Shown: positions 42,112 through 51,900 of the stretch, in pieces
Position numbering within the stretch: position 1 is the first letter of the stretch
Layout: every line of letters begins with the position of its first letter
Assembly (NCBI RefSeq): GCF_003002065.1
Contig: NZ_PVZG01000006.1
Span: forward strand, 366,310-430,309
Source: Pseudosporangium ferrugineum
Lineage (GTDB): Bacteria > Actinomycetota > Actinomycetes > Mycobacteriales > Micromonosporaceae
Reading direction: 5' to 3'
DNA length: 64,000 nucleotides
Position numbers and translations under genes: made by a program
Notes under the pieces: model-generated
Seen by the model: only the letters and a program-made list of their open reading frames with translations
Database searches by the model: none
Told to the model about the DNA's origin: nothing

Positions 42112-42927
42112 ATGGGATCTCGTCGCACCGCCCTCGCCGCAGCCCTCGCCGGTCTCCTCGCCGGAACCGCCGGTGTCACCCCCGCGGCCCCCGCGCAGGC
42201 CCGGGCGACGGCCGGCCTCATGCCGGCCCGGGCGCTGGCCGGGCCCACGCCGGCCCGGGCGGCCACCGCGCCCCTGCCGGCCCGGGCGGTGACCGGCACG
42301 GTCGTCGCCCGGTACGCCTTCGACGGCGGCCGGTCCAGCCAGATCCGGGACGACTCCGGGCACGGGCACACCCTGCGCCTGATCGCCGGCAACGGCGGCA
42401 CCGCCCGGCCGGTGCCGCACCGCAGCGGTCAGGCCCTGCGCTTCCCGGCGAAGTGCCGGGCCGGCCGGTGCCCGCACGCCGCCCTGCAGAGCCCCACCTC
42501 GGCGCGCCTCAACCCCGGCACCCGGGCGATCGCGTACGGCGCCTCGGTGCTGCTCGCGCCCAGCCAGACCAGCAAGGGCCAGAACGTCGTGCAGAAGGGC
42601 TACTCGACCACCAGCAGCCAGTGGAAGTTGCAGATCGACGGCGTCGCCGGCCGGCCGAGCTGCGTGCTGGTCGGCGCGCGCCCCGGCATCAAGATCGTGC
42701 GGAGCGCGGTGTCGGTCGCCGACGGCAGCTGGCACACCGTCGAGTGCCGCCGGACCCCGACCGCGCTCACCGTGCTGGTCGACGGTGCGGTCCGCGGCAC
42801 CCGGGCCATCTCGGCGCGGCTGTCCATCGCCAACAACCGCCCGCTCAGCATCGGCGGCAAGGGCGCGTACGCCGACAACGACCAGTTCCACGGCATCCTC
42901 GACGACGTGTGGGTCAGGATCGGCTGA
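42112..42927 (+). CDS. Secreted LamG/concanavalin-like domain protein
   Basis: A 271-residue secreted protein. A signal peptide (to about residue 31) is followed by a low-complexity segment with three PARA units. A jelly-roll of the LamG/pentraxin type (residues 63-270) follows, with typical strands GTVVARYAFDGG, DGSWHTVECRR, TVLVDGAVRGTR and DQFHGILDDVWVRIG. Such domains bind glycans or other surface ligands. Two cysteine pairs may be disulfides. No catalytic residues are recognised. Confidence 0.82.
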   Translation: MGSRRTALAAALAGLLAGTAGVTPAAPAQARATAGLMPARALAGPTPARAATAPLPARAVTGTVVARYAFDGGRSSQIRDDSGHGHTLRLIAGNGGTARPVPHRSGQALRFPAKCRAGRCPHAALQSPTSARLNPGTRAIAYGASVLLAPSQTSKGQNVVQKGYSTTSSQWKLQIDGVAGRPSCVLVGARPGIKIVRSAVSVADGSWHTVECRRTPTALTVLVDGAVRGTRAISARLSIANNRPLSIGGKGAYADNDQFHGILDDVWVRIG

Positions 42928-42930
42928 CCG

Positions 42931-43344
42931 TCAGGCCCGCGGCTGGTTGAAGCGCAACATGTTGCCCGACGGGTCGCGGAAGGAGCAGTCGCGCACCCCG
43001 TACGGTTGATCGATCGGTTCCTGGATCACCTCGGCCCCGGCGGCGCGCAGCCGCTCGAAGGTGGCGTCGCAGTCGTCGGTGCGGAAGATGACGCCGCGCA
43101 GCAGGCCCTTGGCCAGCAGCTCCGCCATGGCCTCCCGGTCGGCGGGCGAGGCGTTCGGGTCGGCCAGGGGCGGCTCGAGGACGATCTCCACGTCCGGCTG
43201 GGACGGCGAGCCGACCGTGACCCAGCGCATGTTCTCGAAGCCGACGTCGTTGCGGACCTCCATGCCGAGGACGTCGCGGTAGAAGGCGAGGGCCTTGTCG
43301 TGGTCGTCGACGGCGAGGAAGCACTGCGAAAGCCTGATGTCCAT
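42931..43344 (-). CDS. VOC (glyoxalase-like) family protein
   Basis: A 137-residue protein with the two-module glyoxalase/bleomycin-resistance fold. It begins MDIRLSQCFLAVDDHDKALA and ends VRDCSFRDPSGNMLRFNQPR, the family's typical start and end. Members include lyases, dioxygenases and drug-binding proteins; the substrate here is unknown. The ATG at 43344 is used; a GTG nine bases earlier is possible. It starts ten bases after the AraC gene, so both are probably one transcript. Confidence 0.88.
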   Translation of the reverse strand: MDIRLSQCFLAVDDHDKALAFYRDVLGMEVRNDVGFENMRWVTVGSPSQPDVEIVLEPPLADPNASPADREAMAELLAKGLLRGVIFRTDDCDATFERLRAAGAEVIQEPIDQPYGVRDCSFRDPSGNMLRFNQPRA

Positions 43345-43354
43345 GCGGCTCACG

Positions 43355-43777
43355 CTACGGCCGGGAGGCGGCCCCGGCTTCTCCGTTCCTGACCGGCCGG
43401 GTGAAAATCTTGGCGACGCAGGCCGGGATGGCGGCGCCGTCGTCGTGGCTGCGGGCCCGGTACGCGCTCGGGCTCTCGCCCACCAGCTCGGTGAACCGGG
43501 AGCTGAACGACCCCAGCGACGTACAGCCGACGGCGAAGCACACCTCGGTCACCGACAGGTCGCCGCGCCGCAGCAACGCCTTGGCCCGTTCGATCCGGCG
43601 GGTCATCAGGTACGTGTACGGCGTCTCGCCGAACGCGGCGCGGAAGCTGCGGGCGAAGTGGCCCGTCGACATGAGGGCCACCCGGGCCAGCGCCGGCACG
43701 TCGAGCGGCTGCGCGTAGTCGCGGTCCATCGCGTCGCGGGCCCGGCGCAACCGGACGAGGTCCTCCAGCGTCGTCAC
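43355..43777 (-). CDS. AraC-family regulator, DNA-binding domain only
   Basis: A 140-residue protein made almost only of the double helix-turn-helix of AraC regulators: LDVPALARVALMSTGHFARS and the second unit VTEVCFAVGCTSLGSFSSRF. The end motif GESPSAYRAR is present. There is no N-terminal ligand-binding domain. The GTG at 43777 is the first plausible start. It likely controls itself and the VOC gene directly behind it; how it senses a signal is unclear. Confidence 0.87.
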   Translation of the reverse strand: MTTLEDLVRLRRARDAMDRDYAQPLDVPALARVALMSTGHFARSFRAAFGETPYTYLMTRRIERAKALLRRGDLSVTEVCFAVGCTSLGSFSSRFTELVGESPSAYRARSHDDGAAIPACVAKIFTRPVRNGEAGAASRP

Positions 43778-43812
43778 CCGACCACCATCCCACAGCGCCC
43801 GGGCGCCGAGCA

Positions 43813-45030
43813 CTACCTGGTCAGGCCGTCCGCCATCGCCGACACCAGCTGCGCGTCCGGGGTGTCGCCGGACAGTTCCCAGGCGAAGGCGCCGCCCAGG
43901 CCGGTGCTGCGGGCGTACGCCATCTTGGTCTTGATCGTGCCGGGGGTGTCGTAGCTCCACCACTGGCCGCGGCAGAGGGCGTAGGCCGTGCCGCCCACGA
44001 TGCCGGTCGGCGGGCAGGACTCGCGCAGGACGTCGTAGTCCTCCATGCCCTTCTCGTAGCTGCCGGGCGCCGGGCCGGCCGCCGGGCCGCCCGGCTCCGC
44101 CGAGGTCACCCCGGCCCAGCCGCGGCCGTAGAAACCCAGGCCGAGCAGGATCTTCTCCTTCGGTACGCCCCGGCCGGCGAGTTCACGGACGGCCGCGTCG
44201 GTGGTCGCGGTCTCGCGCGGAATTCCCGGGTACGCGGTCAGCGGCGAATGCGGCGCGGTGGGGCCGGGCGTGTCGCCCGTACCGAAGAAGTCGTAGGTCA
44301 TCGCGCTCAGCCAGGTGGCCGGCCGGGCCGCCGCCGCGTAGTCGGTCGCGGCCAGCTTGCCGGGGTCGGCCGGCACCGCGGCGGTGACCAGGGCGTCCGG
44401 GCCGAGTTCGGCGCGCAGCGCGGCGAGCAGGCCGGCGAGCGCGGACGGCCCGCTGCTGTCGCAGGTGAGGCCGCACGTGTTGGGGTACTCCCAGTCCACG
44501 TCGATGCCGTCGAACAGCCCGGCCCAGCGCGGGTCGCGGAGCAGGGCGGCGCACGAGCGGGCGAAGGCGGCCGGGTCCCGCGCCGCGTCGGCGAAGCCCT
44601 TCGAACCGGTCCACCCGCCGAACGACCAGAGGATCCGCAGCCGGGGGTGCCGCTCCTTGAGCTTGCGCAGCTGGCCGAAGTTGCCGCGCAGCCCGGTGCC
44701 GCGCGTGTCGGCGACCCCGTCCACGGCGGCCGCCGCCCCGATCGGTTTCTGGAAGTCGGCCCAGGCGTCGCCGGTGGTGCAGGCGCCGCCGGAGACCTTG
44801 CCGAAGGCGTACACGAGGTGGGTGAGCCGGTCCGCCGCGCCGCTGCGGTCGACGTCGCGGACCTGGAAGTTCCGGGCGTAGACGCCCCAGTCGGTGAAGT
44901 ACGCCACCACGCTCGGCGCCGGGGCCGGCGCGGCGGCCGACGGGACAGCCGGAGCGGGCGCGGGGCCGGCGGCGGCCGAGCATCCGGCGAGCAGGGCCGC
45001 CACGGCGGCCAGAACGGGCACGACCCGCAC
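43813..45030 (-). CDS. GH18 chitinase-like lipoprotein
   Basis: A 405-residue enzyme of glycoside hydrolase family 18. The catalytic motif DGIDVDWEY is complete (Asp174, Asp177, Asp179, Glu181), and the family segments ILWSFGGWTGS, AMTYDFFGT and LGGAFAWELSGD are visible. The lipobox (LAGC, cysteine 17) anchors it outside the membrane, with an Ala/Pro-rich linker behind it. It should cleave chitin or similar N-acetylglucosamine chains at the cell surface. No chitin-binding module is present. Confidence 0.93.
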   Translation of the reverse strand: MRVVPVLAAVAALLAGCSAAAGPAPAPAVPSAAAPAPAPSVVAYFTDWGVYARNFQVRDVDRSGAADRLTHLVYAFGKVSGGACTTGDAWADFQKPIGAAAAVDGVADTRGTGLRGNFGQLRKLKERHPRLRILWSFGGWTGSKGFADAARDPAAFARSCAALLRDPRWAGLFDGIDVDWEYPNTCGLTCDSSGPSALAGLLAALRAELGPDALVTAAVPADPGKLAATDYAAAARPATWLSAMTYDFFGTGDTPGPTAPHSPLTAYPGIPRETATTDAAVRELAGRGVPKEKILLGLGFYGRGWAGVTSAEPGGPAAGPAPGSYEKGMEDYDVLRESCPPTGIVGGTAYALCRGQWWSYDTPGTIKTKMAYARSTGLGGAFAWELSGDTPDAQLVSAMADGLTR

Positions 45031-45064
45031 GCGGGCCTCCCCATCCCTCGCAGGTCCGGCGAAC

Positions 45065-45532
45065 CTACCTCGAAGCGGTGGCCGACGGCTCGGCCGCTAA
45101 CCCGATCGTGTAGTCCTGGATCGTGTAGCACTCCTCGTCGTCGGTCGCCGCGGACGACGGGTCGATCACGATCCGGGTCGGGTGTGCGTCCGACGGCTCC
45201 CGGTCGACCTGGACCACGTCGGCGCCCTCGCCGCGCGCCGTCTCGGCCTGCTTCTCCAGCTGGCGCAGGGTGGGCACGAGGTCGGCCAGGCGCAGCAGCA
45301 GCGCCCGCCGGGCCGAGTCGTCCAGCCCCTCGGCGTGTGTCACCTTGTCGCCGACGACGGTCACCCGGAACCGGCCGATCAGGGCCCGCTCGCCGCACTC
45401 GGACGTGAGGGTGAACGCGTACTTGTCGGGCACCGTCCAGGTCGCCGGCGCTTCGTTCATGACACTCGGTCCGGGCTCGCCGCAGCCACCCAGCAGCAGG
45501 GAGAGCAGGGCACAGGGGACGAGACGACGCAT
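45065..45532 (-). CDS. Lipoprotein with DUF6174-like domain
   Basis: A 155-residue lipoprotein. The lipobox is LLGGC (cysteine near residue 16), followed by a compact domain with the pattern YAFTLTSECGERALIGRFRV, TVVGDKVTHAEGLDD and RIVIDPSSAATDDEECYTI. This resembles DUF6174, whose function is unknown. The ATG at 45532 is used. It follows the divergent start of the phosphodiesterase gene and ends about 30 bases before the chitinase start, so it may be co-transcribed with it. Confidence 0.78.
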   Translation of the reverse strand: MRRLVPCALLSLLLGGCGEPGPSVMNEAPATWTVPDKYAFTLTSECGERALIGRFRVTVVGDKVTHAEGLDDSARRALLLRLADLVPTLRQLEKQAETARGEGADVVQVDREPSDAHPTRIVIDPSSAATDDEECYTIQDYTIGLAAEPSATASR

Positions 45533-45653
45533 AGGGCCCTCCACGGGTTCGACGCTATCGCCTCCGACCGCCCCGGTGGCAGTACGGTTCCGCCGAGCGG
45601 GTGAGTGTCCTTCGCTACGCGGCGGGCGCGGGCCCGCCCGGCTGTGCGATCGT

Positions 45654-47765
45654 GTGCCGGTGGCCGTACAACCAGGGGGAAGCCGCGGAGCCGAGCTGCG
45701 CGCGCTCTTCGCCTGGCCGCGTGTCCTCGACCGGATACGGGCGGTCCTGCGCAACGGCGTGACCACCTTCGTGGTGCTCACCGTGACCCTGTGGCTGATG
45801 CCGGGCGTGCGCGCCACCGACGTGGTCGACACCATGGGCCTGGTCGTGCAGGTGGCCGTCGTCGGCGCGGTGCTGCGCCCGCTGCTGCTGGCCGGCGTGA
45901 CGGCGCTCGGCGGCTGGGGCGCGATGCTGCTCGGCGTGGTGGCCCAGGTCATCGTCATGGCCGTGGCGCTCGAACTGGACCCGTCGAAGCGGCTCAGCGG
46001 CTGGCCGACCGTCGGCGTCGCGGCCCTGCTCGCCGTCGTCTGCGCGGCGATCTTCGACTGGATGGTCGACAGCGGCACCGAGGACACGTTCCTCAAGGAA
46101 GCCAAGCGGCTGATGCGGGGGATCCGCAGGCGGCAGGCCCGGCAGGACGGCGCCCGGCTGCTCACCCTCCGCCGTCCGCCGCCCGGCACCGAGCCCGGCC
46201 TGCTGGTGATCCAGCTCGACGGGGTCAGCGAGCCGGTGCTGCGCTGGGCCGTACGCGCCGGCAACCTGCCGACCATCGGCCGCTGGCTGCGGTCGGGCAC
46301 GCACTCGATGCGCGGCTGGCACACCGGCCTGCCGTCGACCACCCCGGCCGCCCAGGCGGGCATCCTGCACGGTTCCGCCCGCGAGATCCCCGGCTTCCGC
46401 TGGTTCGAGAAGGAAACCGGCAAGGTGATGGTCTCCAACCGGCCCCGGGACGCCGCGGTGATCGAGCCGCGCCTCTCCGACGGCCGCGGCCTGCTGCGCG
46501 ACGGCGGGGTCAGCATCGGCAACGCGTTCTCCGGCGACGCCACGATCAGCCTGCTGACGGTGAGCCACGCCGCGCTGCCCGGCCGCTCGGCCCGCGGCTG
46601 GGCGGCGTTCATGGCCAGCCCGTTCGGCTTCACCCGGGCGCTGGTGCTGGGCGTCGGCGAGGTGTTCACCGAGCTGCACCAGGCGCGGTTGCAGCGCCGC
46701 CGCAACCTGCAACCGCGGGTCAGCCGGTCCGGGGTCTTCCTGGCGCTGCGGCCGGCCTCGATCCTGCTCCGGGACGTCAACGTGTCGCTGGTGGCGGAGC
46801 AGATGGCCCGCGGCGCCCCGGTGGTCTACTGCGACCTGGTGGATTACGACGAGGTGGCCCACCACGCGGGTCCCGCCCGGCCGGAGTCGATGCTCCAGTT
46901 GGAGAGCCTCGACCGGATGCTCGGGGTGCTGGAGAGGCTGGGGCCGGAGGCGGCGCGGGCGTATCGGATCGTGGTCCTCTCCGACCACGGTCAGAGTCAG
47001 GGGCCGACGTTCCGGCAGCGGCACGGCGAGACCCTCGAGGCCGCGGTCGCCCGGTTCTGCGCGCCCGACCCCGCCGAGGCCACGTCCGCCCTCGCCGAGC
47101 GGGAGGCGCCCAAGGAACCCGAGGTGCGGCGCTCGCCGGTCGCGCCGGTGCTGGTGGTTCCCTCCGGCAACCTCGCCCTGGTCTACTTCACGCGCTTCCG
47201 TGAGCGGCTCGACCGGGAGCGCATCGACGCCGTCTATCCGCAGCTGATCGGCGGGCTGGCCGGGCATCCCGGCATCGGCCTGGTGGTGGTGCGGGAGGGC
47301 GACGGGCCGGTCGCGTACGGCGCCGCCGGCTCGCACCGGCTGGTGGACGGCGCGGTCGAGGGGCAGGATCCGCTGCTGCCGTACGGCCCGCACGCGCGCG
47401 GCGACCTGCTGCGCCACCAGGACGCCCGGCACGTCGGCGACCTGGTGCTGATCAGTGCCGTCGACCCGGTGACCAGCGAGGTGTCGGCCTTCGAGGAACT
47501 GGTCGGCTCGCACGGCGGCCTCGGCGGCTGGCAGACCGAGGGCATGCTGGTGCACCCCGCCGAGTGGCAGATCACGCAGGCCGGCCTGATCGGGCCGGAC
47601 GCCGTGCACCGGCAGTTGCTCGAGTGGCTGGAACTGCTCGGCCTGCGGACGCGGGACGAGGAACAGCTGACCGCCGGGGAGCCGGTGGAGGTCGAGGACG
47701 CCGTCCCGCTCTCCACGGACCGGGACGGCGCGGCGGCGAGACTTTCGCCCAGCCGGGATGGTTGA
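45654..47765 (+). CDS. Membrane phosphodiesterase: holin-like domain plus alkaline-phosphatase fold
   Basis: About 703 residues. The N-terminal 140 residues hold four helices resembling the phage holin superfamily IV group (TTFVVLTVTLWLMPGVRATD). The rest (about 180-650) is an alkaline-phosphatase/nucleotide pyrophosphatase fold: LLVIQLDGVSEPVLRWAV at the first metal site, nucleophile region GLPSTTPAAQAG, CDLVDYDEVAHHAGP, and IVVLSDHGQSQG. It probably cleaves phosphodiesters or phosphoglycolipids at the membrane; the substrate is unknown. The start could be GTG at 45654 or 45660, with no clear Shine-Dalgarno. Confidence 0.83.
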   Translation: MPVAVQPGGSRGAELRALFAWPRVLDRIRAVLRNGVTTFVVLTVTLWLMPGVRATDVVDTMGLVVQVAVVGAVLRPLLLAGVTALGGWGAMLLGVVAQVIVMAVALELDPSKRLSGWPTVGVAALLAVVCAAIFDWMVDSGTEDTFLKEAKRLMRGIRRRQARQDGARLLTLRRPPPGTEPGLLVIQLDGVSEPVLRWAVRAGNLPTIGRWLRSGTHSMRGWHTGLPSTTPAAQAGILHGSAREIPGFRWFEKETGKVMVSNRPRDAAVIEPRLSDGRGLLRDGGVSIGNAFSGDATISLLTVSHAALPGRSARGWAAFMASPFGFTRALVLGVGEVFTELHQARLQRRRNLQPRVSRSGVFLALRPASILLRDVNVSLVAEQMARGAPVVYCDLVDYDEVAHHAGPARPESMLQLESLDRMLGVLERLGPEAARAYRIVVLSDHGQSQGPTFRQRHGETLEAAVARFCAPDPAEATSALAEREAPKEPEVRRSPVAPVLVVPSGNLALVYFTRFRERLDRERIDAVYPQLIGGLAGHPGIGLVVVREGDGPVAYGAAGSHRLVDGAVEGQDPLLPYGPHARGDLLRHQDARHVGDLVLISAVDPVTSEVSAFEELVGSHGGLGGWQTEGMLVHPAEWQITQAGLIGPDAVHRQLLEWLELLGLRTRDEEQLTAGEPVEVEDAVPLSTDRDGAAARLSPSRDG

Positions 47766-47772
47766 TTGAAAT

Positions 47773-48915
47773 GTGCGCTTTATCCACTTTGCCCGCAGGG
47801 CACTGCTGACCACCGTCGCCGCCACCACCCTCGTCGCCGCCGGCAGTGCGCCCGCCCTCGCGGTGAGCGCCGTTCCCGACAAGGCACCGCTGTTCAACGG
47901 CTCCGTGTACGCGATCGCGTACCGCGGCAGCACCGTCTACGTCGGCGGTTCGTTCACCAGCGTCGCGTGGGGCGGCCGCAACTACCCGCGCGCCCGCCTC
48001 GCCGCCTTCGACGCCCGCTCGGGCGCGATGCTGGCCTGGTCGCCCACCGCCAACAGCACGGTACGGGCCCTCGCGATCAGCGGCTCCGCGGTGTACGCGG
48101 GCGGCGACTTCACCAAGGTCTCCGGCTCGTCGCGCGACAACCTGGCCCGGATCGACGCGGCGTCCGGCGCGGTCGGCTCCTTCTCGCACCGGGTGAGCGG
48201 CGTGCCGTACGCCCTCGCGGCCGGCAACGGACGGCTCTACGCGGGCGGCAGCTTCACCGCCGTGGACGGCAGCACCCGGCGCAACGCCGCGGCGTTCTCG
48301 CTCTCCAGCGGCGCCCTCGACGGCGGCTGGCGGCCCAGCGCCGACGACTCCGTGCACGCCCTCGCGGTGACGAGCGCACGCGTCTACCTCGGCGGCGCGT
48401 TCCACAAGGTCAACGGGGTCAGCCGGACCCTGCGCATCGCGGCGGTCGGCCCGTCCGGCGGCGCGGTCGACCGGGGCTTCCTGCCCACGGCTCCGGCCCA
48501 GGTCAACGGGCTGGCCACCGACTCCGCCGGGGTGTACGCGGCCACCGGCGGGCAGGGCGGCCGGGCGATCGCGTACGGCTCCGGCGGCGGGATGCGCTGG
48601 CAGCGGGTTTTCGACGGCGACGCGGTGGCCATCGCGTCGCTGGGCGGGACGATCTACGTCGGCGGCCACTTCGACCGGGCCTGCACCACGGTCCACAACG
48701 GCGCGCACGGCGCCTGCTCCGACGGTTCGGTCGCGCGGGTCAAGCTCGCTGCGATCAGCTCCGGCGGGGCGCTGACCGGCTGGGCGCCGCAGGCCAACGG
48801 GATCATCGGGGTGCGTACGCTGGCCGTCGACCGCAATCGGGGCGCCCTCGGCGCGGGCGGCGACTTCACCACGATCGGCGGCCAGAACCGCAAGCGGTAC
48901 GCGTCCTTCGACTGA
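47773..48915 (+). CDS. Secreted beta-propeller protein
   Basis: A 380-residue secreted protein. A signal peptide (about 1-30, ending PALA) precedes a series of about seven similar blades with the pattern VYAIAYRGSTVYVGGSFTSV, then VYAGGDFTKVSG and LYAGGSFTAVDG. The unit is the GG(D/S/H)F-T type of secreted propellers common in actinomycetes. Such proteins bind ligands or other proteins; no catalytic role is seen. The GTG start lies seven bases after the phosphodiesterase stop, so both are probably one transcript. Confidence 0.8.
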   Translation: MRFIHFARRALLTTVAATTLVAAGSAPALAVSAVPDKAPLFNGSVYAIAYRGSTVYVGGSFTSVAWGGRNYPRARLAAFDARSGAMLAWSPTANSTVRALAISGSAVYAGGDFTKVSGSSRDNLARIDAASGAVGSFSHRVSGVPYALAAGNGRLYAGGSFTAVDGSTRRNAAAFSLSSGALDGGWRPSADDSVHALAVTSARVYLGGAFHKVNGVSRTLRIAAVGPSGGAVDRGFLPTAPAQVNGLATDSAGVYAATGGQGGRAIAYGSGGGMRWQRVFDGDAVAIASLGGTIYVGGHFDRACTTVHNGAHGACSDGSVARVKLAAISSGGALTGWAPQANGIIGVRTLAVDRNRGALGAGGDFTTIGGQNRKRYASFD

Positions 48916-48949
48916 CCGGCCGCGGCCCGGGGCGGTGACCTCCTCCGGC

Positions 48950-48955
48950 TATAAC
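48950..48955 (+). promoter_or_regulatory. -10 box just upstream of the AfsR-like gene
   Basis: TATAAC is a close -10 match. Transcription would start near 48962, after the GTG at 48957 and at the GTG at 48963, which points to a leaderless mRNA from the second GTG. No -35 is evident. Confidence 0.5.
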
Positions 48956-48962
48956 TGTGCAG

Positions 48963-51900
48963 GTGCGGATCACGACGCTCGGCCCGCTGGCCGTGAACGG
49001 GCAACCCGTGCGGGGCGAGCGCCTCGCCGCGGTGATCCGCGAGCTCGTCGGCGCGCGCGGCCGGGCCGTCTCGACCGCCGGGCTGGCCGACGCGGTCTGG
49101 CACGGTGCGCCGCCGGAGGACGCCGGCGGGGCCGTGCAGGCGCTGATCTCCCGCGTACGCCGTCTCGGGGTGCCGGTCGTGGCCGGGCCCGGCGGCTACC
49201 GGGTGCCGCCCGACCGGGTGGAGAGTGACGTCGTCGCGGCCCGGGCGCTGGCCGACCGGGCCCGCGCCGCCCTGGGGGCCGGCGACCCGCGGAGTGCCCG
49301 GCGCGACGCGGATGCGGCCCGCGCGCTGTTCCCCGAGGTGCCCGAGCTGGCCGACGACGAGGCCGTCCGGCTCTTCGGCGACGTGGCCGCGGTGCGGGCC
49401 GAGGCGGCGCTGGCCGGTGCCGGGGCGTACGACGAGGTGGACCTGCGCCGGCTCGCCGCCCGTACCCCGCCCGACGAGCCCGCCGTGGCGCTGCTGGTGC
49501 GGGTGCTGGCCGCCCAGGGCCGCGACGCCGAGGCGATGGAGGCCATCGAGCGGCTCCGCGCCGAGCTGGCCGACCGGTACGGCACCGACCCGTCCGCCGT
49601 GATCGCGGCCGTGCATCTCGCCCTGATCCGCGGGGAGCTGACGGCCGGGCTCCCCGCCGCCCGTCCGGCGCGGGTGACCATGCCCGGCTCGTGGCGCCGG
49701 CCGGGCACCGCGCTGATCGGCCGGGACGGCGACGCGGCGGCCGTCGAGCGCCTGCTGGCCGAGGCGCCGCTGGTGACCGTCGTGGCGACCGGCGGCGCGG
49801 GGAAGACCCGGCTCGCCGCCGAGGTGGCCCGGCGGGCGACCGGCCCGGTCCGGGTGGTCGAGCTCGCCGGTGTCCGTACCCCGGCCGAGGTCCTGCCCGT
49901 GGTTCTGGCCGCGCTCGGCGGCGCGGAGACGGCCGGCGGCGCGTCGGCGATCGGCCTGGACCGGCGGGTGCTGGGGCCGAGGGACCGGCTGCGCATGGTC
50001 GCCCCGGAGCTGGACGGCCTGCTGGTGCTGGACAACTGTGAGCACGTGCTCGACGCCGCCGCCGTCGTGGTCGCCGACCTGCTCGCCGCCGCGGGGCCGG
50101 GCCTGGCGCTGCTGGCCACCAGCCGGGCGCCGCTGGGCCTGGCGGGCGAGGCGGTGTACCGGCTCCACAGCCTGCCCGACGCCGAGGCGCTGTGCCTGCT
50201 CGAGAGCCGTGCGCGGGCCGGCGGCGCGGCGGTGACCTGGGACGACGAGCGGATGCTGGCGCTGTGCCGGCGGCTCGACCACCTGCCGCTGGCCCTGGAG
50301 CTGGCCGCCGCCCGGCTGCGGCACATGCCGATCGACGACCTGCTGGCCAGCCTCGGCGACCGGTTCGCGCTGCTGGACGACGCCCTGCGCGGGCTGCCCG
50401 AGCGGCACGCGAGCCTGTGGGCCATGGTGGACTGGAGCCGGGAGCTGCTCGCCCCGGCCGACCGCGACCTCTTCGCCCGGCTCGCGGTGATCCCGGCGCC
50501 GTTCACCGCCGAGGCGGCGGCCGCGGTCGCCGGCGCGCCCGAGGTCCGGCGCGGGCTGGCCGTCCTGGTCGAGCAGTCGCTGCTGAACCTCGAGGAGGGC
50601 GACGGCGGCCCGGCCCGCTACCGGATGCTGGAGACCGTCCGCGAGTACGGCGAAGCGCGGCTCGGTGACCGCGACGCCGCGATGGCCGGCCTGGTGTCCT
50701 GGGCCAGGGCCCGCGCGATCGAGCTCGCCTCCGGCCACGTCGGGCCGAGCCAGGTGGAGAGCCTCGACGCCACCGCCCGGGAGCAGGAGAACCTGGTCGC
50801 CGCGCTGCGCTGGGCCGTGGCGCACGGAGACGACCGGGCCGCGGTGGACCTGGCGGCGGCGGTCTTTCAGCTGTGGAGCATCCGCGGCCTGCACCTCGAG
50901 GTCTCCACCTGGGCGCGCACGCTGTTCCTCGTGGACGACCCGGTGGCGCGGCGGGGTTCGGCGATCGTCCGGGGCCGGGCCTCCGGGCGGCCGCTGCCGG
51001 ACGCGGACCGGCTGGCCCGGCTCTGCCTGATCGTGGGCGTCAACTCCGGGATCACCGGCCCGGTGCGGCTGACGGTGCTCGCCCGCCGGGCGCTGACCCG
51101 GCTGATGACCGAGCGCCGCGCGGAGGTCTCCGGGCGGCACGCGGCGCTGGCGGAGGCGATGCCCGGCTTCGACCGGTTCGACGCCGAGGCGAACCTGCGC
51201 GGCGCGGAGCAGCTCGTCGGGCACCCGGACGCGTACGTGCGGGCCTTCGGCTTTTTCATGCGCGCGGTGATGCGCGAGAACGGTGGAATGCCCGAGGCCT
51301 CCAGGGCGGACGCCGAGATCGCGTACGGGCTGTTCGGCACCGAGGGCGACCACTGGGGCATGGCGATGGCGGCCCAGGCGATCGGCCACTCCTTCAGCGC
51401 GCGGCGCGACTCCGCGGTCACCTGGATGGCCCGCAGCGTCCGGCACATGGAGCTGGTCGGCGCCGAGCAGGACGCCCGCTCGATGCGGATCATGCTCGAC
51501 GCCCGGCTGGCGCTGGACGGCGACGCGGAGGCCGAGCGGCGGCTGCGCGAGACGGTGACCGCCCGGGGCGCCGGCGAGAACCAGGCCGAGCAGGGTGACG
51601 CCGCGCAGGCGTACCTGGGCCTGGCCCACCTCGCGTGGCAGCGGCGCGACTTCGCCGGGACCCTCGCGTGCGCCGACGAGGTGGTCCGGATGACCGGGGA
51701 CTTCTCGATCCCCATGCCGCAGCCGCGGATCATGTTCCGGGTGGCCGCCGCGGTGCTGTACCTGACCGTGGCGGCGGAGCATCCGGTGGCGCACGCGGAC
51801 GCGTACGCGACCGATCTGCTGCGCCGGTCGCGCGACGACACCCTGTCCGCCCAGGACATTCCGCTGGCCGGGGCGTGGGCGATGGGCGGGGCGATGCTGG

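Noticed and set aside
42220..42300. CRISPR-like repeats (GCCGGCCCGGGCG three times)
   Set aside because: The copies encode PARA units within the LamG protein, are irregularly spaced and lack uniform spacers.
45654..46080. Prophage holin
   Set aside because: The holin-like helices are fused to a phosphodiesterase and no other phage genes are nearby.
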